Shown piece after piece: positions 24,602 through 32,384 of a stretch of DNA of 35,940 bases (positions within the stretch are counted from its first letter, which is position 1; every line of letters starts with the position of its first letter). The notes beneath the pieces were generated by a model. The model was not told the DNA's origin. It saw nothing but the letters and a program-made list of their open reading frames with translations, and searched no databases. Position numbers and translations under genes: made by a program. The DNA is from Sulfitobacter undariae. GTDB lineage: Bacteria > Pseudomonadota > Alphaproteobacteria > Rhodobacterales > Rhodobacteraceae. Where the stretch lies: NCBI RefSeq assembly GCF_014196805.1, contig NZ_JACIEI010000022.1:1-35940 (forward strand). Reading direction: 5' to 3'.

Positions 24602-25041
24602 GAATAAGGTCACTAAACAGGAAAGCTACTGCTAATTATCAACTCATTGACAAAAGTGAAAGCATCTATAAGCGACGCATCACCTTCAAAAAAATAGCGC
24701 CCCCAACCGCCCCTTGGCGAAATGGGACCGATAGTTTTTGTAGGTAGCCGGACATATCCTAAATATATCGCTACTCGGCGGGCCCTATAATGTGAGCGAT
24801 GAGATTGGCTGAATGAAAATATCATACACGTGTTCAGGCCCGAGAAAACCAGCCAAGGCGGCAATCCAGAAAGTGACAGGCAGAATTGGCAAATTCCTCA
24901 TGTTCAACAAAACAAATGTAAGTATGGTAATCTTTGATCATTGCCGTTCGCGAAGCCCAGTCTTGAAAAGTTCACACCAGCGGGTACTTTCCGAAACCAT
25001 TCAAAACAAAATATCGCCAGTTACTGTAGGTTTTGTCGACT

Positions 25042-25067
25042 GTAGCTGCCTGCGGCTACCGCTTTTT
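25042..25067 (+). terminator. Orphan intrinsic terminator
   Basis: GTAGCTG-CCTG-CGGCTAC forms a 7-bp stem (one T-G pair) with a 4-base loop, followed by CCGCTTTTT. This is a normal Rho-independent terminator on the plus strand, yet no convincing gene precedes it. It may end a small RNA or a lost gene. Confidence 0.55.
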
Positions 25068-25146
25068 GTCGCGACGTTTGCTTCCTCAGCTGCGAACATC
25101 TGACTTGAAAATAGTCACGTTTACTCTCTAGCAGAATGCAAGTTGT

Positions 25147-25312
25147 GACCAGATAGAGGCTAGAAGAGAAGTGAGATCAAAAATAGTTAGCGTAGTTCTT
25201 AAATGGATCGAATTACAAAATAAATTTTAGGCCAAAGCCCAGAAACAACATTTTACACTAATGTATTTTTGAAACTCTTTTTGTTCATTCCTCAACTTGC
25301 CCCTATCTGGTC
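25147..25312. repeat. MITE-like element with 28-bp imperfect terminal inverted repeats
   Basis: Bases 25147-25174 (starting GACCAGATAGAGGC) and the reverse complement of 25285-25312 (starting GACCAGATAGGGGC) agree at 22 of 28 positions. Between them lie about 110 bp of very AT-rich, non-coding sequence. The agreement stops sharply at the outer ends. This is the form of a miniature inverted-repeat element or of an IS whose middle has been deleted. No target duplication is evident, so the insertion is old or the boundary is off by a few bases. Confidence 0.5.
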
Positions 25313-25422
25313 GAGCGATAGATGTCGGACCATCCTATGCAAGTCAACGAAACCAACCATGGATATATCCGATAAGACACATTTAATTTTGACCATAATT
25401 TTAACTTAAATGAACTACCGTA

Positions 25423-26079
25423 TTGACGAAAGTTAGACCTACCGCGATTCAAAGCCGCCCCTTTGATAGCATTTACTGCAACAAAGGAGACAAACTATGC
25501 CCTGCACGGCAGGGTCAAGCGCAGCACGATCCCAAGGCATGGGAGCCAAGCTCGCAAACTATTCAGATCCCTTACACAGATTGTAACTATGCAGACCTGC
25601 GCCCGAATTTTCTTTGCCCCTGCGTTGTTCACTGTAGGCATTGCGCAAAGCGCGTTGGCACACCGTTCTCAGACTGGTGCGGCCACTGTCATCCTAGCCA
25701 ATCTGAGCCCCCTTACGACAGAGAAGGTCGCGAAAATTCGGACCAGTTGTATCCTCAACCGTTTTTAGCTGAAGGCTGGCTTGGAGGCATCAGTGACAAA
25801 TGCACAGGCATGACCAAAAGATGGTTTACGCGTTTTCAGATGAACTTTAGATCCCAAAACAATCTGAACTTTGTGATTGAAGACCCCGATCACATTCTCT
25901 CCAAAACCGAAGAAGATAAAATTGGTATTCTTTTCAAAAGGGCCGTGCGGGCTGGGCACCCTTTTGACATTGGTGCAAACCGCCTATTTGAAGTTCCCAT
26001 ATACAAAAATAGCGAAAAATCCCCCCTAACCATCCGCCGCATTCCGTCTTGCATGTGTCTGAGCATAGAGACGGTCTGA
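25423..26079 (+). CDS. Uncertain open frame, possibly a gene remnant
   Basis: A 218-residue open frame with no recognised domain. The first half is Cys/His/Pro-rich without a clear fold and overlaps another plus-strand frame. The second half, from about residue 110, has more protein-like composition (hydrophobic and charged residues alternate, for example NNLNFVIEDPDHILSKTEED). It has no ribosome site at its start. It may be a fragment of a decayed gene or chance. I list it because it is the longest open frame in the gene-poor region. Confidence 0.2.
   Translation: MTKVRPTAIQSRPFDSIYCNKGDKLCPARQGQAQHDPKAWEPSSQTIQIPYTDCNYADLRPNFLCPCVVHCRHCAKRVGTPFSDWCGHCHPSQSEPPYDREGRENSDQLYPQPFLAEGWLGGISDKCTGMTKRWFTRFQMNFRSQNNLNFVIEDPDHILSKTEEDKIGILFKRAVRAGHPFDIGANRLFEVPIYKNSEKSPLTIRRIPSCMCLSIETV
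25589..25768 (+). CDS. Possible short secreted protein
   Basis: A 59-residue frame starting MQTCARIFFAPALFTVGIAQ that ends its hydrophobic segment with SALA, a good signal-peptidase I site, leaving about 36 mature residues. No ribosome site is seen. Another short frame, with a good AAGGAG site, ends just upstream (25497-25586). It may be the start of a frameshifted exported protein whose remainder is lost. Weak call based on the signal peptide only. Confidence 0.25.
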   Translation: MQTCARIFFAPALFTVGIAQSALAHRSQTGAATVILANLSPLTTEKVAKIRTSCILNRF

Positions 26080-26265
26080 CGCCAGCCAAAGACGCCAAAT
26101 CGAAATGGCGGACAAAATGGGGATGCGTCAAACCCGAAACCGACCAACGTACTGATAGTCAAGATATAAATAGATTTGAATGGCGGACAGTCAGTCAGTC
26201 ACCCACTCAAGTAATTCCTATATACATCTTAAAAACAATAACTTAACAATATCGCACGCAATGAC

Positions 26266-26288
26266 ATGTGTAGTAAAATGTGTAGTAA
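26266..26288 (+). repeat. Tandem 12-bp repeat ATGTGTAGTAA(A)
   Basis: ATGTGTAGTAA occurs at 26266-26276 and again at 26278-26288, in phase with one helical turn, inside AT-rich non-coding DNA upstream of nothing obvious on the plus strand. Such spaced direct repeats can be arm-type integrase sites or protein-binding sites left by a mobile element. No function can be assigned. Confidence 0.5.
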
Positions 26289-26457
26289 TCATTTATAAGG
26301 GTTGTTGGTTGCGGGAAGGCGACTTGGACACTGTTTCACAAGTTTAAGCGAAGTCATGCTTGAACGATAATACATATGAGGATTCGTGACAGAAGCATAC
26401 GCAGGCTTGGTGGCATGGGCATTTACGGTCATTGCGACTGATTGTTACTCTTCATTC

Positions 26458-27222
26458 CTACTCTTGGTTTTTCAGGACGAGTTCCACCGCCGTCAGCGGC
26501 CATGTTCCCCGGTTGAATTCAATGGGGGTGCCGTCGGCTGCGGTGTTAATCGCAACGCTTCGCAGCACCGGGGTGTGGAGTGTTAGACCTAGAGCCTCTG
26601 CCTCCTGTGGAAGCGCAAAGCCGCCGCTTACACGGGTTTCTACACGGCGGTAATCTGCAACCCCATGAGCGAGATAAACATCGCGCACAGATTCTCGCAG
26701 CGCATATTCTGTTTCGAATGCCTGGAAAAGCCGCCCCGGAAATACTTTATCGCTGGAATAGACTGTCGCATCATTCACCAGCCGCGTGCGTAGAAGGCGT
26801 ATCACAGGGGCACCAATTTCGATGCTTAGAGCCTTGGCCTCGTCCCCGTTTGCCACATTGCGGATAAGGGAAATTGTGCGCGTGCCGATCACTGCCCCCC
26901 CTTCAATACCATCAGCGAAATGCTTGCCGTGATCGACACTGTACTTCAGCGGCACAGGCCGCACAAATACGCCGACGCCCTTACGGGCCTGAAGCAAACC
27001 TTTGTGCTGTAACTGCGTCAAGGCGCGGCGTATTGTTACGCGGGTGACACCAAATGCTTCGGCCATGTGGTTTTCGCCCGGCAAGCGATCCATGCTCCCC
27101 AAGCGACCGTCTAAACAGGCCGCTTCGATCCGATCCGCAATTTGCTGCCAGATCGAAATTTCATTTTGGGCTCGAAATGGGCGCGCGGCAAGAGCGGTGA
27201 TTAAAACAAGTGTGTCAGCCAA
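26458..27222 (-). CDS. phnF: PhnF-like GntR/HutC-family regulator
   Basis: A 254-residue regulator: a GntR winged HTH (about 15-85; LPGENHMAEAFGVTRVTIRR, then QHKGLLQARKGVGVFV) and a HutC/PhnF-type UTRA effector domain (about 100-250). PhnF proteins repress phosphonate or phosphate-ester genes and usually bind TGTATA-type palindromes. The start is probably TTG at 27222, overlapping the last 8 bases of phnM; no ATG or GTG precedes the HTH. Translational coupling to phnM is likely. Two matching operator-like boxes (28384-28397 and 31080-31093) suggest that this protein controls both flanking operons. Confidence 0.85.
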   Translation of the reverse strand: MADTLVLITALAARPFRAQNEISIWQQIADRIEAACLDGRLGSMDRLPGENHMAEAFGVTRVTIRRALTQLQHKGLLQARKGVGVFVRPVPLKYSVDHGKHFADGIEGGAVIGTRTISLIRNVANGDEAKALSIEIGAPVIRLLRTRLVNDATVYSSDKVFPGRLFQAFETEYALRESVRDVYLAHGVADYRRVETRVSGGFALPQEAEALGLTLHTPVLRSVAINTAADGTPIEFNRGTWPLTAVELVLKNQE

Positions 27223-28342
27223 AGTGCAACTTCTTTTCTCCGGCAACAAAAACCGCTTTAACACTACGCGTTTTTGGACAAACTGCAATGACATCCGCAC
27301 GCAGCCCCGGTTGCAGCCGCCCGCGATCCGACAGCCCAGCTATAGCCGCAGCCGAATATGAAACGCAATCCCATGCTGCGGCAAAATCCATCCCCTTTTC
27401 CGCCAGCACAAAGGCGGCTTGCAGCGGAGCCGGATAATAGTAATCTGACGCCAGCACAGTTCCAAGGCCCGACAAGATCGCAGGAGCGGCATCGACCGCA
27501 TTGTTCTGACTGCAACCACGGAGCACGTTCGGGGCACCAAAGACCACCTGCTCTCCCGCTTGTCGCGCCGCAGCCGCGGTTTGCTCGGTCATCGGAAATT
27601 CAGACGCAGAAATACCCAATGCACGATGGTCTTGCCGTGTTGCCGGCGATACCTCATCATGCGCGAGCATCGGTATCTTTGCAGCACGCGCCGCTGATGT
27701 AACACGCACGATTGCCGCTGGCACCTCGTTTGCACGGGCGGAAACCTCGTTTAAGCGGGCGCTACAGTCTTCGGGCGACCAGCCGATACGTTCCGCCATA
27801 CGAACGATCTTGCGCGTTAAGGGAGGCTGCCCAATAAGTGCCGTCGTATGATCATTGAGCGAAAAGATGCAGTTAGGCACCTGATCAAACCAGCCGATCA
27901 TATCCTCGACAGCCTCGAGCGCAAAAGTTTCCCACCGGAAGTTGATCCGCGTATCGCAAATCAGGTCGGCCCCTGTCAGCGCATCCACAAAGGCGCGCGC
28001 AGAGGCGAGACTTCGCAAGCCTGGCTCCCAGCTGACTGTCAAACCGTGAAAAGCCGTTATGATACCGTTCGAAAGCATTTGGCGGTCTGCTTCTTGCAGC
28101 GCCAACGAGAGTTCAAATGACACCCCTGGGCGTGGCATCGCAATCCGTTCGATCGCATCGCCATGCACATCCACGATACCGGGCAATAGCCACAAACCGC
28201 TTGCATCAAAAACTTGCCCCTTGGGCACTGCGCTCACGATCACCCCGCCTGCAAAGTGTAAATTGTCGCGGTGAAGCGTCCCGTCGCGCAATACCGTCCC
28301 GCCCGTTAATGTCCAGCTCAATGCCGCCTCCATATCAGTCAT
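27215..28342 (-). CDS. phnM: PhnM-like amidohydrolase (ribose-1-phosphonate 5-triphosphate diphosphatase family)
   Basis: A 375-residue amidohydrolase-superfamily protein resembling PhnM, which in the C-P lyase pathway removes pyrophosphate from ribose-1-phosphonate 5-triphosphate. Diagnostic stretches: LLPGIVDVHGDAIERI (52-67, with metal ligands H60 and D62), MLAHDEVSPAT, VVFGAPNVLRGCSQNN and VLASDYYYPAPLQAAF. It starts at 28342 (MTDMEAALS); the longer frame would run through the operator into phnD's promoter. It is divergent from phnDCE and overlaps phnF. No phnGHIJKL genes are present, so its substrate here is uncertain. Confidence 0.88.
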   Translation of the reverse strand: MTDMEAALSWTLTGGTVLRDGTLHRDNLHFAGGVIVSAVPKGQVFDASGLWLLPGIVDVHGDAIERIAMPRPGVSFELSLALQEADRQMLSNGIITAFHGLTVSWEPGLRSLASARAFVDALTGADLICDTRINFRWETFALEAVEDMIGWFDQVPNCIFSLNDHTTALIGQPPLTRKIVRMAERIGWSPEDCSARLNEVSARANEVPAAIVRVTSAARAAKIPMLAHDEVSPATRQDHRALGISASEFPMTEQTAAAARQAGEQVVFGAPNVLRGCSQNNAVDAAPAILSGLGTVLASDYYYPAPLQAAFVLAEKGMDFAAAWDCVSYSAAAIAGLSDRGRLQPGLRADVIAVCPKTRSVKAVFVAGEKKLHFG

Positions 28343-28383
28343 ATGCCTGTCATAGGAATCATCTATCAGGCCAATGTGACGCC

Positions 28384-28397
28384 CCTGTGTATACAGC
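28384..28397. promoter_or_regulatory. HutC/PhnF-type operator upstream of phnD
   Basis: CCTGTGTATACAGC contains the perfect palindrome TGTATACA and matches the YTGTATATACAR-like boxes of HutC-subfamily GntR regulators. It lies in the 75-bp gap between phnM and phnD, 21 bp before the phnD start. The same 14 bases occur at 31080-31093. A looser inverted repeat (GCCTG...CAGGC, about 28345-28371) is closer to phnM. Confidence 0.65.
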
Positions 28398-28417
28398 AAT
28401 TCATTTGGAGAGATACC

Positions 28418-29266
28418 ATGTTTCGCACCGTTTTAACCGTAACTTCCCTGCTACTAACCGCCCCCGCCTTCGCAGAAACTATTCGTTTTGCCGTCACCGA
28501 CATTGACGGAATGGAAACGATGCAGCAGGAATTCGGCGCGTTCGAAGCCGCATTGGAAGAGGCTACTGGCTATGATGTCGAGCTCCTCGCTGTCTCTTCG
28601 CGCACCGCGGCCGTGGAGGCGATCAATCAAAAACAAGTTGATTTGATCCTGACCGGTCCGGCAGAATACGTCGTCATCAAGGCGTTGACCAATCCTGAAA
28701 TTGTCGCGGCTTGGCAGCGCCCAAATTACTTTGCGCAGATCGTTGCCCTTGCAAAAAGCGACATTCGCAGCGTTAAAGATTTAAAGGGAAAACGTGTGAC
28801 ATTTGGTGCGGTTGGATCCACTTCGCAGCACCTCGGGCCAGCGCAAGTATTAACGGATCTTGGTCTAGTATATGGCAACGATTACCAACCAGAGATCATC
28901 AATCGAAACGTAGCAGTTGAAGCATTGGTGCGTGGTGATGTGGCCGCTGTGGGAATGAACGAGACACACCTGCGGTCTATCCGCGAGGCATTCCCCGATC
29001 AGGCGTTTACGGTTTTGGCCCGCGGTCGCGATCTGCCAAATGATGTACTGGTTGCCCGTGCAGGTATTGATGCTGCCATGTTGGCCAACTTACGGGATGC
29101 GTTTCAAACAAAAGGTGAAACGTTGATGTCCGCCATTTTGCAAGGCGACGACAACAAAAAATATCAGGGGGGGTTCTTCCTCACAGATATCTCTGATGCT
29201 GACTATGATTACGTTCGTTCGATGTATGCGACTGTTGGCGTCGATACTGAGCAATTTATTCAGTAA
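28418..29266 (+). CDS. phnD: Phosphonate/phosphite-type ABC transporter binding protein
   Basis: A 282-residue periplasmic protein. The signal peptide MFRTVLTVTSLLLTAPAFA is cleaved before ETIRFAV. The body has the PhnD fold: IRFAVTDIDGMETMQQEFG, DLILTGPAEYVVIKA (ligand loop), LKGKRVTFGAVGSTSQHLGP (about 127-146) and GMNETHLRSIR. It captures a phosphorus oxyanion compound such as a phosphonate, phosphite or phosphate ester. The start at 28418 has GGAGAG 6 bp upstream. It is the first gene of phnDCE and directly downstream of the operator-like box. Confidence 0.88.
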   Translation: MFRTVLTVTSLLLTAPAFAETIRFAVTDIDGMETMQQEFGAFEAALEEATGYDVELLAVSSRTAAVEAINQKQVDLILTGPAEYVVIKALTNPEIVAAWQRPNYFAQIVALAKSDIRSVKDLKGKRVTFGAVGSTSQHLGPAQVLTDLGLVYGNDYQPEIINRNVAVEALVRGDVAAVGMNETHLRSIREAFPDQAFTVLARGRDLPNDVLVARAGIDAAMLANLRDAFQTKGETLMSAILQGDDNKKYQGGFFLTDISDADYDYVRSMYATVGVDTEQFIQ

Positions 29267-29270
29267 GCTA

Positions 29271-29304
29271 AGCGGCGGAGCTTTGCTCCGCCCCTTGTGG
29301 GGGC
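29271..29304 (+). promoter_or_regulatory. Alternative hairpins between phnD and phnC
   Basis: GGCGGAGC-TTT-GCTCCGCC (29274-29292) is a perfect 8-bp stem. It overlaps a second small hairpin CCCC-TTGT-GGGG (29291-29302) that would cover the G-rich ribosome site of phnC. The two structures exclude each other. The first may stabilise phnD mRNA; the second may limit phnC translation. Inferred from sequence only. Confidence 0.45.
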
Positions 29305-29308
29305 TACC

Positions 29309-30112
29309 ATGCTTGATCATTTACCGGAAAAGTTTGCTAGCGTAGACATTGTCAGCACGCCTGTCATCACCACGCATGCCTTGGCCAAGACCTACCGCAA
29401 TGGCCGCGAGGTGCTAAAAGGCATCAATCTCACCATCCGGCAAGGTGAACGCGTTGCATTAATTGGATCAAACGGTTCTGGCAAATCAACTCTTCTGCGG
29501 TGCTTGATCGGGCTAAATGAAGTTTCCAGCGGAAAGGTTACGACGCTAGGTGAAACTTTTACCGCTGCCCCCACTAAAGCCCAACGTGTAGCCTTACGTC
29601 GGCAAACAGGGTTCGTGTTCCAAAAACATTGCCTTGTACGCCGTCGGTCTGTTTTATCGAATGTTGTCCATGGAATGCTGTCCGAAGCCGGAAGCTGGCG
29701 CGGCTTTGCCCAATGCCTCGCACCTGAGTCATGGCGCAGCGCGGCGCTGGATGCGCTTGCCGAAGTCAATCTTGCTGATCGCGCAAATGCGCGTGCGGAT
29801 ACGCTGTCTGGTGGTCAACAACAACGCGTCGCCGTAGCGCGCGCCCTTGTGCGCCGCCCCCGACTGTTGATTGCTGACGAGCCGGCTGCGAGCCTTGATC
29901 CCGTTTCAGGACATGAAGTCATGGCAATATTCGCGCGGCTTTGTGCCGATCACGGGATTACGATGCTCTTCACCTCACATGATATGAACCATGTTCTTGA
30001 GTATGCCGATCGGATTGTCGCCCTTAAAGAAGGTCGCATTTTGTTTGATAAGCCTTCGGCCACTACAACCGATGCCGATCTTAAGGAAACTTTCCGTGTC
30101 GAAAATCGCTAA
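29309..30112 (+). CDS. phnC: Phosphonate ABC transporter ATP-binding protein
   Basis: A 267-residue ABC ATPase with Walker A GSNGSGKST (53-61), Q-loop FVFQKH, signature LSGGQQQRVAVARAL (166-180), Walker B LLIADEP (186-192) and switch His in FTSHDMN. The Q-loop-to-signature region is close to PhnC of phosphonate importers. It starts at ATG 29309; a GTG at 29297 would add four residues. It energises PhnE. The 3' end overlaps phnE by 17 bp. Confidence 0.9.
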   Translation: MLDHLPEKFASVDIVSTPVITTHALAKTYRNGREVLKGINLTIRQGERVALIGSNGSGKSTLLRCLIGLNEVSSGKVTTLGETFTAAPTKAQRVALRRQTGFVFQKHCLVRRRSVLSNVVHGMLSEAGSWRGFAQCLAPESWRSAALDALAEVNLADRANARADTLSGGQQQRVAVARALVRRPRLLIADEPAASLDPVSGHEVMAIFARLCADHGITMLFTSHDMNHVLEYADRIVALKEGRILFDKPSATTTDADLKETFRVENR

Positions 30113-30896
30113 ACTTCCGCCCCGTTTACCTCGCCTGTCGCCACTGTCGTTTGCGCTTTCCATCGGAGTTGCCGCTGTTGTGATTGTGTCAATCCTGCAA
30201 GTTGCACCATCAGTCGGGCAATTAGCCGACGGTGTGCCGAACCTCGCCAACCTTGTGTCACGGATGCTACCCCCGAACCTCGAATCTGCATTTCTTCAGC
30301 GCACCTTCTGGCGCATCCTTGAGACGTTCCAGATCGCCTTGGCAGGGGCGGTAATCGGCATCGTGATCAGCCTTCCCATCGCATGGATTTCTGCACGTGG
30401 CGTGGGACCTTTCGGCAGGATCGGTGCATTCTTGACCAAGGCCTTTGTGTCGTTCCTGCGCACCGTGCCCGATCTTGTCTGGGCGCTGCTCTTCGTCGCA
30501 ACCGTAGGCTTGGGTGCCGTTGCCAGAACCATGACCATTGTGGTTGACACAATTGGCTTTTGCGGCCGCTTCTTTGCTGAAGTCATCGAAGATAGCGAGA
30601 AAGAACCACAAGAAGCGATTTCTGCCATCGGTGGTAATCGGTTGTCGATCCTTTTCGGCGCAATCATTCCCGATGTGATGCCCTCACTTATCAATTCGTC
30701 ACTTTTCGCCTTGGAGAAAGCCGTGCGCTCATCGGTTGTATTGGGCCTTGTCGGTGCAGGGGGCATTGGGCAAGAATTAAAGGTCGCGTTTGATATGTTC
30801 CAATATCGCAATGCATCAACAATCATCTTGGTTATCTTCGTGATTGTACTCGGCATGGAGTGGGTGACGGATCGCTTACGCAGAAAATTGCAGTAA
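30096..30896 (+). CDS. phnE: Phosphonate ABC transporter permease
   Basis: A 266-residue inner-membrane permease with about six hydrophobic segments. The EAA-loop region reads EPQEAISAIGGNRLSIL (about 169-185), and LFVATVGLGAVART and GLVGAGGIGQELKVAFDMF are characteristic of PhnE. The start is GTG at 30096 (MSKIAKLPP), with AAGGAA 7 bp upstream and inside the end of phnC. Only one permease gene is present, so a homodimer is expected. Longer frames upstream are shadows of phnC. Confidence 0.9.
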   Translation: MSKIAKLPPRLPRLSPLSFALSIGVAAVVIVSILQVAPSVGQLADGVPNLANLVSRMLPPNLESAFLQRTFWRILETFQIALAGAVIGIVISLPIAWISARGVGPFGRIGAFLTKAFVSFLRTVPDLVWALLFVATVGLGAVARTMTIVVDTIGFCGRFFAEVIEDSEKEPQEAISAIGGNRLSILFGAIIPDVMPSLINSSLFALEKAVRSSVVLGLVGAGGIGQELKVAFDMFQYRNASTIILVIFVIVLGMEWVTDRLRRKLQ

Positions 30897-31012
30897 ACTA
30901 CGCCCTCCCCTTTCAAATACTCCCGTTTATTTTACAGCTCGGAATCCCTCATCAAGGCCAGTCAATCTTGAAAAACCAAGCTGTCGCACAAACCTACCCA
31001 GCTTATGCCAAA

Positions 31013-31029
31013 TAGATTCACAAAATCTA
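31013..31029. promoter_or_regulatory. Inverted repeat upstream of the sugar ABC operon
   Basis: TAGATT-CACAA-AATCTA is a 6-bp inverted repeat about 105 bp before the binding-protein start and about 50 bp before the operator-like box. It may be a second regulator site or a weak terminator for phnE. Low confidence. Confidence 0.25.
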
Positions 31030-31079
31030 ATTCCGTCACATATGTGCAAAGTTCATAGGCTATCTCATGCGCACAAGCT

Positions 31080-31093
31080 CCTGTGTATACAGC
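31080..31093. promoter_or_regulatory. Second HutC/PhnF-type operator, upstream of the sugar ABC operon
   Basis: CCTGTGTATACAGC is identical to the box at 28384-28397. It lies 40 bp before the start of the sugar-binding protein gene. The exact reuse of a 14-base palindrome 2.7 kb apart, each time just upstream of a transporter operon, argues for one shared regulator, most simply the PhnF-like protein encoded at 26458. Confidence 0.65.
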
Positions 31094-31132
31094 GAATCCG
31101 GCCCAATAACATTTAAATTAACGGAGATTGCA

Positions 31133-32380
31133 ATGAACAACTCTTCTCTTTCACGCCGTGGCTTCACCCAAGGGGCCGCCATGTTTGGTGCTGCGGCCGC
31201 TCTTCCTGTTCACGCTTTTGCGCAGGAAGATGCTGTGGTCACAATTTCAAGCCCTTGGGGTGCCGATCGCCCCTTCCAAAAAGTAGTCGACGCGTACAAC
31301 GCCAAACAGACTGGAGTTAGCGTCGTAAATCGCTTGGACGGCAGCTATGAAGACATGGCAACAAAGGCATTGGCATCCGTTGCCGCAGGTCGCCCGCCCG
31401 AAATCATGGTAACGGGGTGGAAGTTCGGATATTTTGCACGCCGTACTCTTGCCGCACGTGACTTTTACGACATCGATAGCACCAAAGCGGATGCAATCAT
31501 GGGCAATTTCAAGCCCTCTATGAAACCTTTGGTCACCATTGACGGCGCCCTTATTGGCCTGCCTTGGTCCCTTTCAACGCCCGTAACATGGATCAACATG
31601 GACCTGTGGCGTGAAGCTGGTCTTGATGACAATATCCCACTCGACATTTCACATGAATGGCTTGTCGCTCAGGCTGCTAAACTGGACAAAGCGCTTGGTA
31701 ACAAGAAGCACCCGACTTATCGCTCGGCGATTGATCTATCCAACAATGAATGGACATCACAAGCATATATCCAGAATGCAGGTGGCTTCATCCTTGATGG
31801 GACAAATCTGACATGCGACAGCGCCGAAGCTATTGCAGGCATAACCGCATTTGCCGAACCCGCCAAAATGGGGCTTTGGACGAACATGGATTATCGTGCG
31901 CAGGCCAAAGCGCAATACGCAGGCAACATCGCAATTGTAACGACATCCTCATCGCGTGCCGGCCCGTTATCCGCGCTCGACACAGAATTCAAAGATGTGA
32001 TGTTCCCAAGCATGGATGGCAAACGCAACATGAATTCAGGCGGCAATTTTCTTTCGATCTACACCCAAAACGACGAGCTTGCCAAAGCGTCTATGGACTT
32101 CTTGGCCTTCTGTGCCACACAAGAAGCTCAAGCAATCTGGTCCGAAATGGGCTATGCGAATGTGTCAAAATTTGATCTGGGCGTCAAACCGTTGCAAACT
32201 GCAGCAGTTGCACAGCTTGATGCAGGTCTGACAGCTGAAACAATCTGGCCGGGCGAGCGTGGTCTTGAAGGCCAATCTGTTTGGCGTCAGTGGGTTGCGC
32301 GCATCACCGAAGGTGTTGTGACACCCGAAGAGGGTCTTGCCCGCGCAAAAAGAGAACTCGCACCACTCGTTTCGGCTTAA
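31133..32380 (+). CDS. Sugar-type ABC transporter binding protein (UgpB-like)
   Basis: A 415-residue extracellular solute-binding protein of family 1. A Tat-like signal (LSRRGFTQGAAMFGAAAALP) with cleavage near HAFAQ precedes a typical sugar-binding body (FQKVVDAYNAKQTG, EIMVTGWKFGYFARR, GLPWSLSTPVTWIN, AGGFILDGTNLTCDS). Family members bind sugars or glycerol-3-phosphate (UgpB); the sequence alone does not decide. The start at 31133 has GGAG 6 bp before it; a longer frame would run over the operator box. First gene of an operon with two permeases and a PfkB kinase. Confidence 0.9.
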   Translation: MNNSSLSRRGFTQGAAMFGAAAALPVHAFAQEDAVVTISSPWGADRPFQKVVDAYNAKQTGVSVVNRLDGSYEDMATKALASVAAGRPPEIMVTGWKFGYFARRTLAARDFYDIDSTKADAIMGNFKPSMKPLVTIDGALIGLPWSLSTPVTWINMDLWREAGLDDNIPLDISHEWLVAQAAKLDKALGNKKHPTYRSAIDLSNNEWTSQAYIQNAGGFILDGTNLTCDSAEAIAGITAFAEPAKMGLWTNMDYRAQAKAQYAGNIAIVTTSSSRAGPLSALDTEFKDVMFPSMDGKRNMNSGGNFLSIYTQNDELAKASMDFLAFCATQEAQAIWSEMGYANVSKFDLGVKPLQTAAVAQLDAGLTAETIWPGERGLEGQSVWRQWVARITEGVVTPEEGLARAKRELAPLVSA

Positions 32381-32384
32381 TCCC

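Larger units (their letters stand above)
24602..26457. other. AT-rich gene-poor region of about 1.8 kb
   Basis: Between the LuxR gene and phnF no open frame has convincing coding character: frames are short, overlap on both strands and lack ribosome sites. The stretch is visibly richer in A and T than the flanking genes. It holds an orphan terminator (25042-25067), a MITE-like inverted repeat (25147-25312), a possible secreted-peptide frame (25589-25768), a direct repeat AATGGCGGACA (about 26104 and 26179) and a tandem 12-bp repeat (26266-26288). It looks like decayed or foreign DNA. Confidence 0.6.

Noticed and set aside
24613..24864. 83-residue minus-strand open frame upstream of luxR
   Set aside because: No ribosome site, no protein-like composition, and it overlaps the likely luxR promoter.
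24813..25103. 96-residue plus-strand open frame
   Set aside because: It runs through the hairpin and T-run of the orphan terminator and has no ribosome site, so a non-coding transcript is the better explanation.
25890..26162. 90-residue minus-strand open frame in the gene-poor region
   Set aside because: It overlaps the plus-strand frame, lacks a ribosome site and shows no recognisable fold.
26458..30896. A complete C-P lyase operon
   Set aside because: Only phnF, phnM and phnDCE are present; none of phnG, H, I, J, K, L or N can be recognised on either strand.
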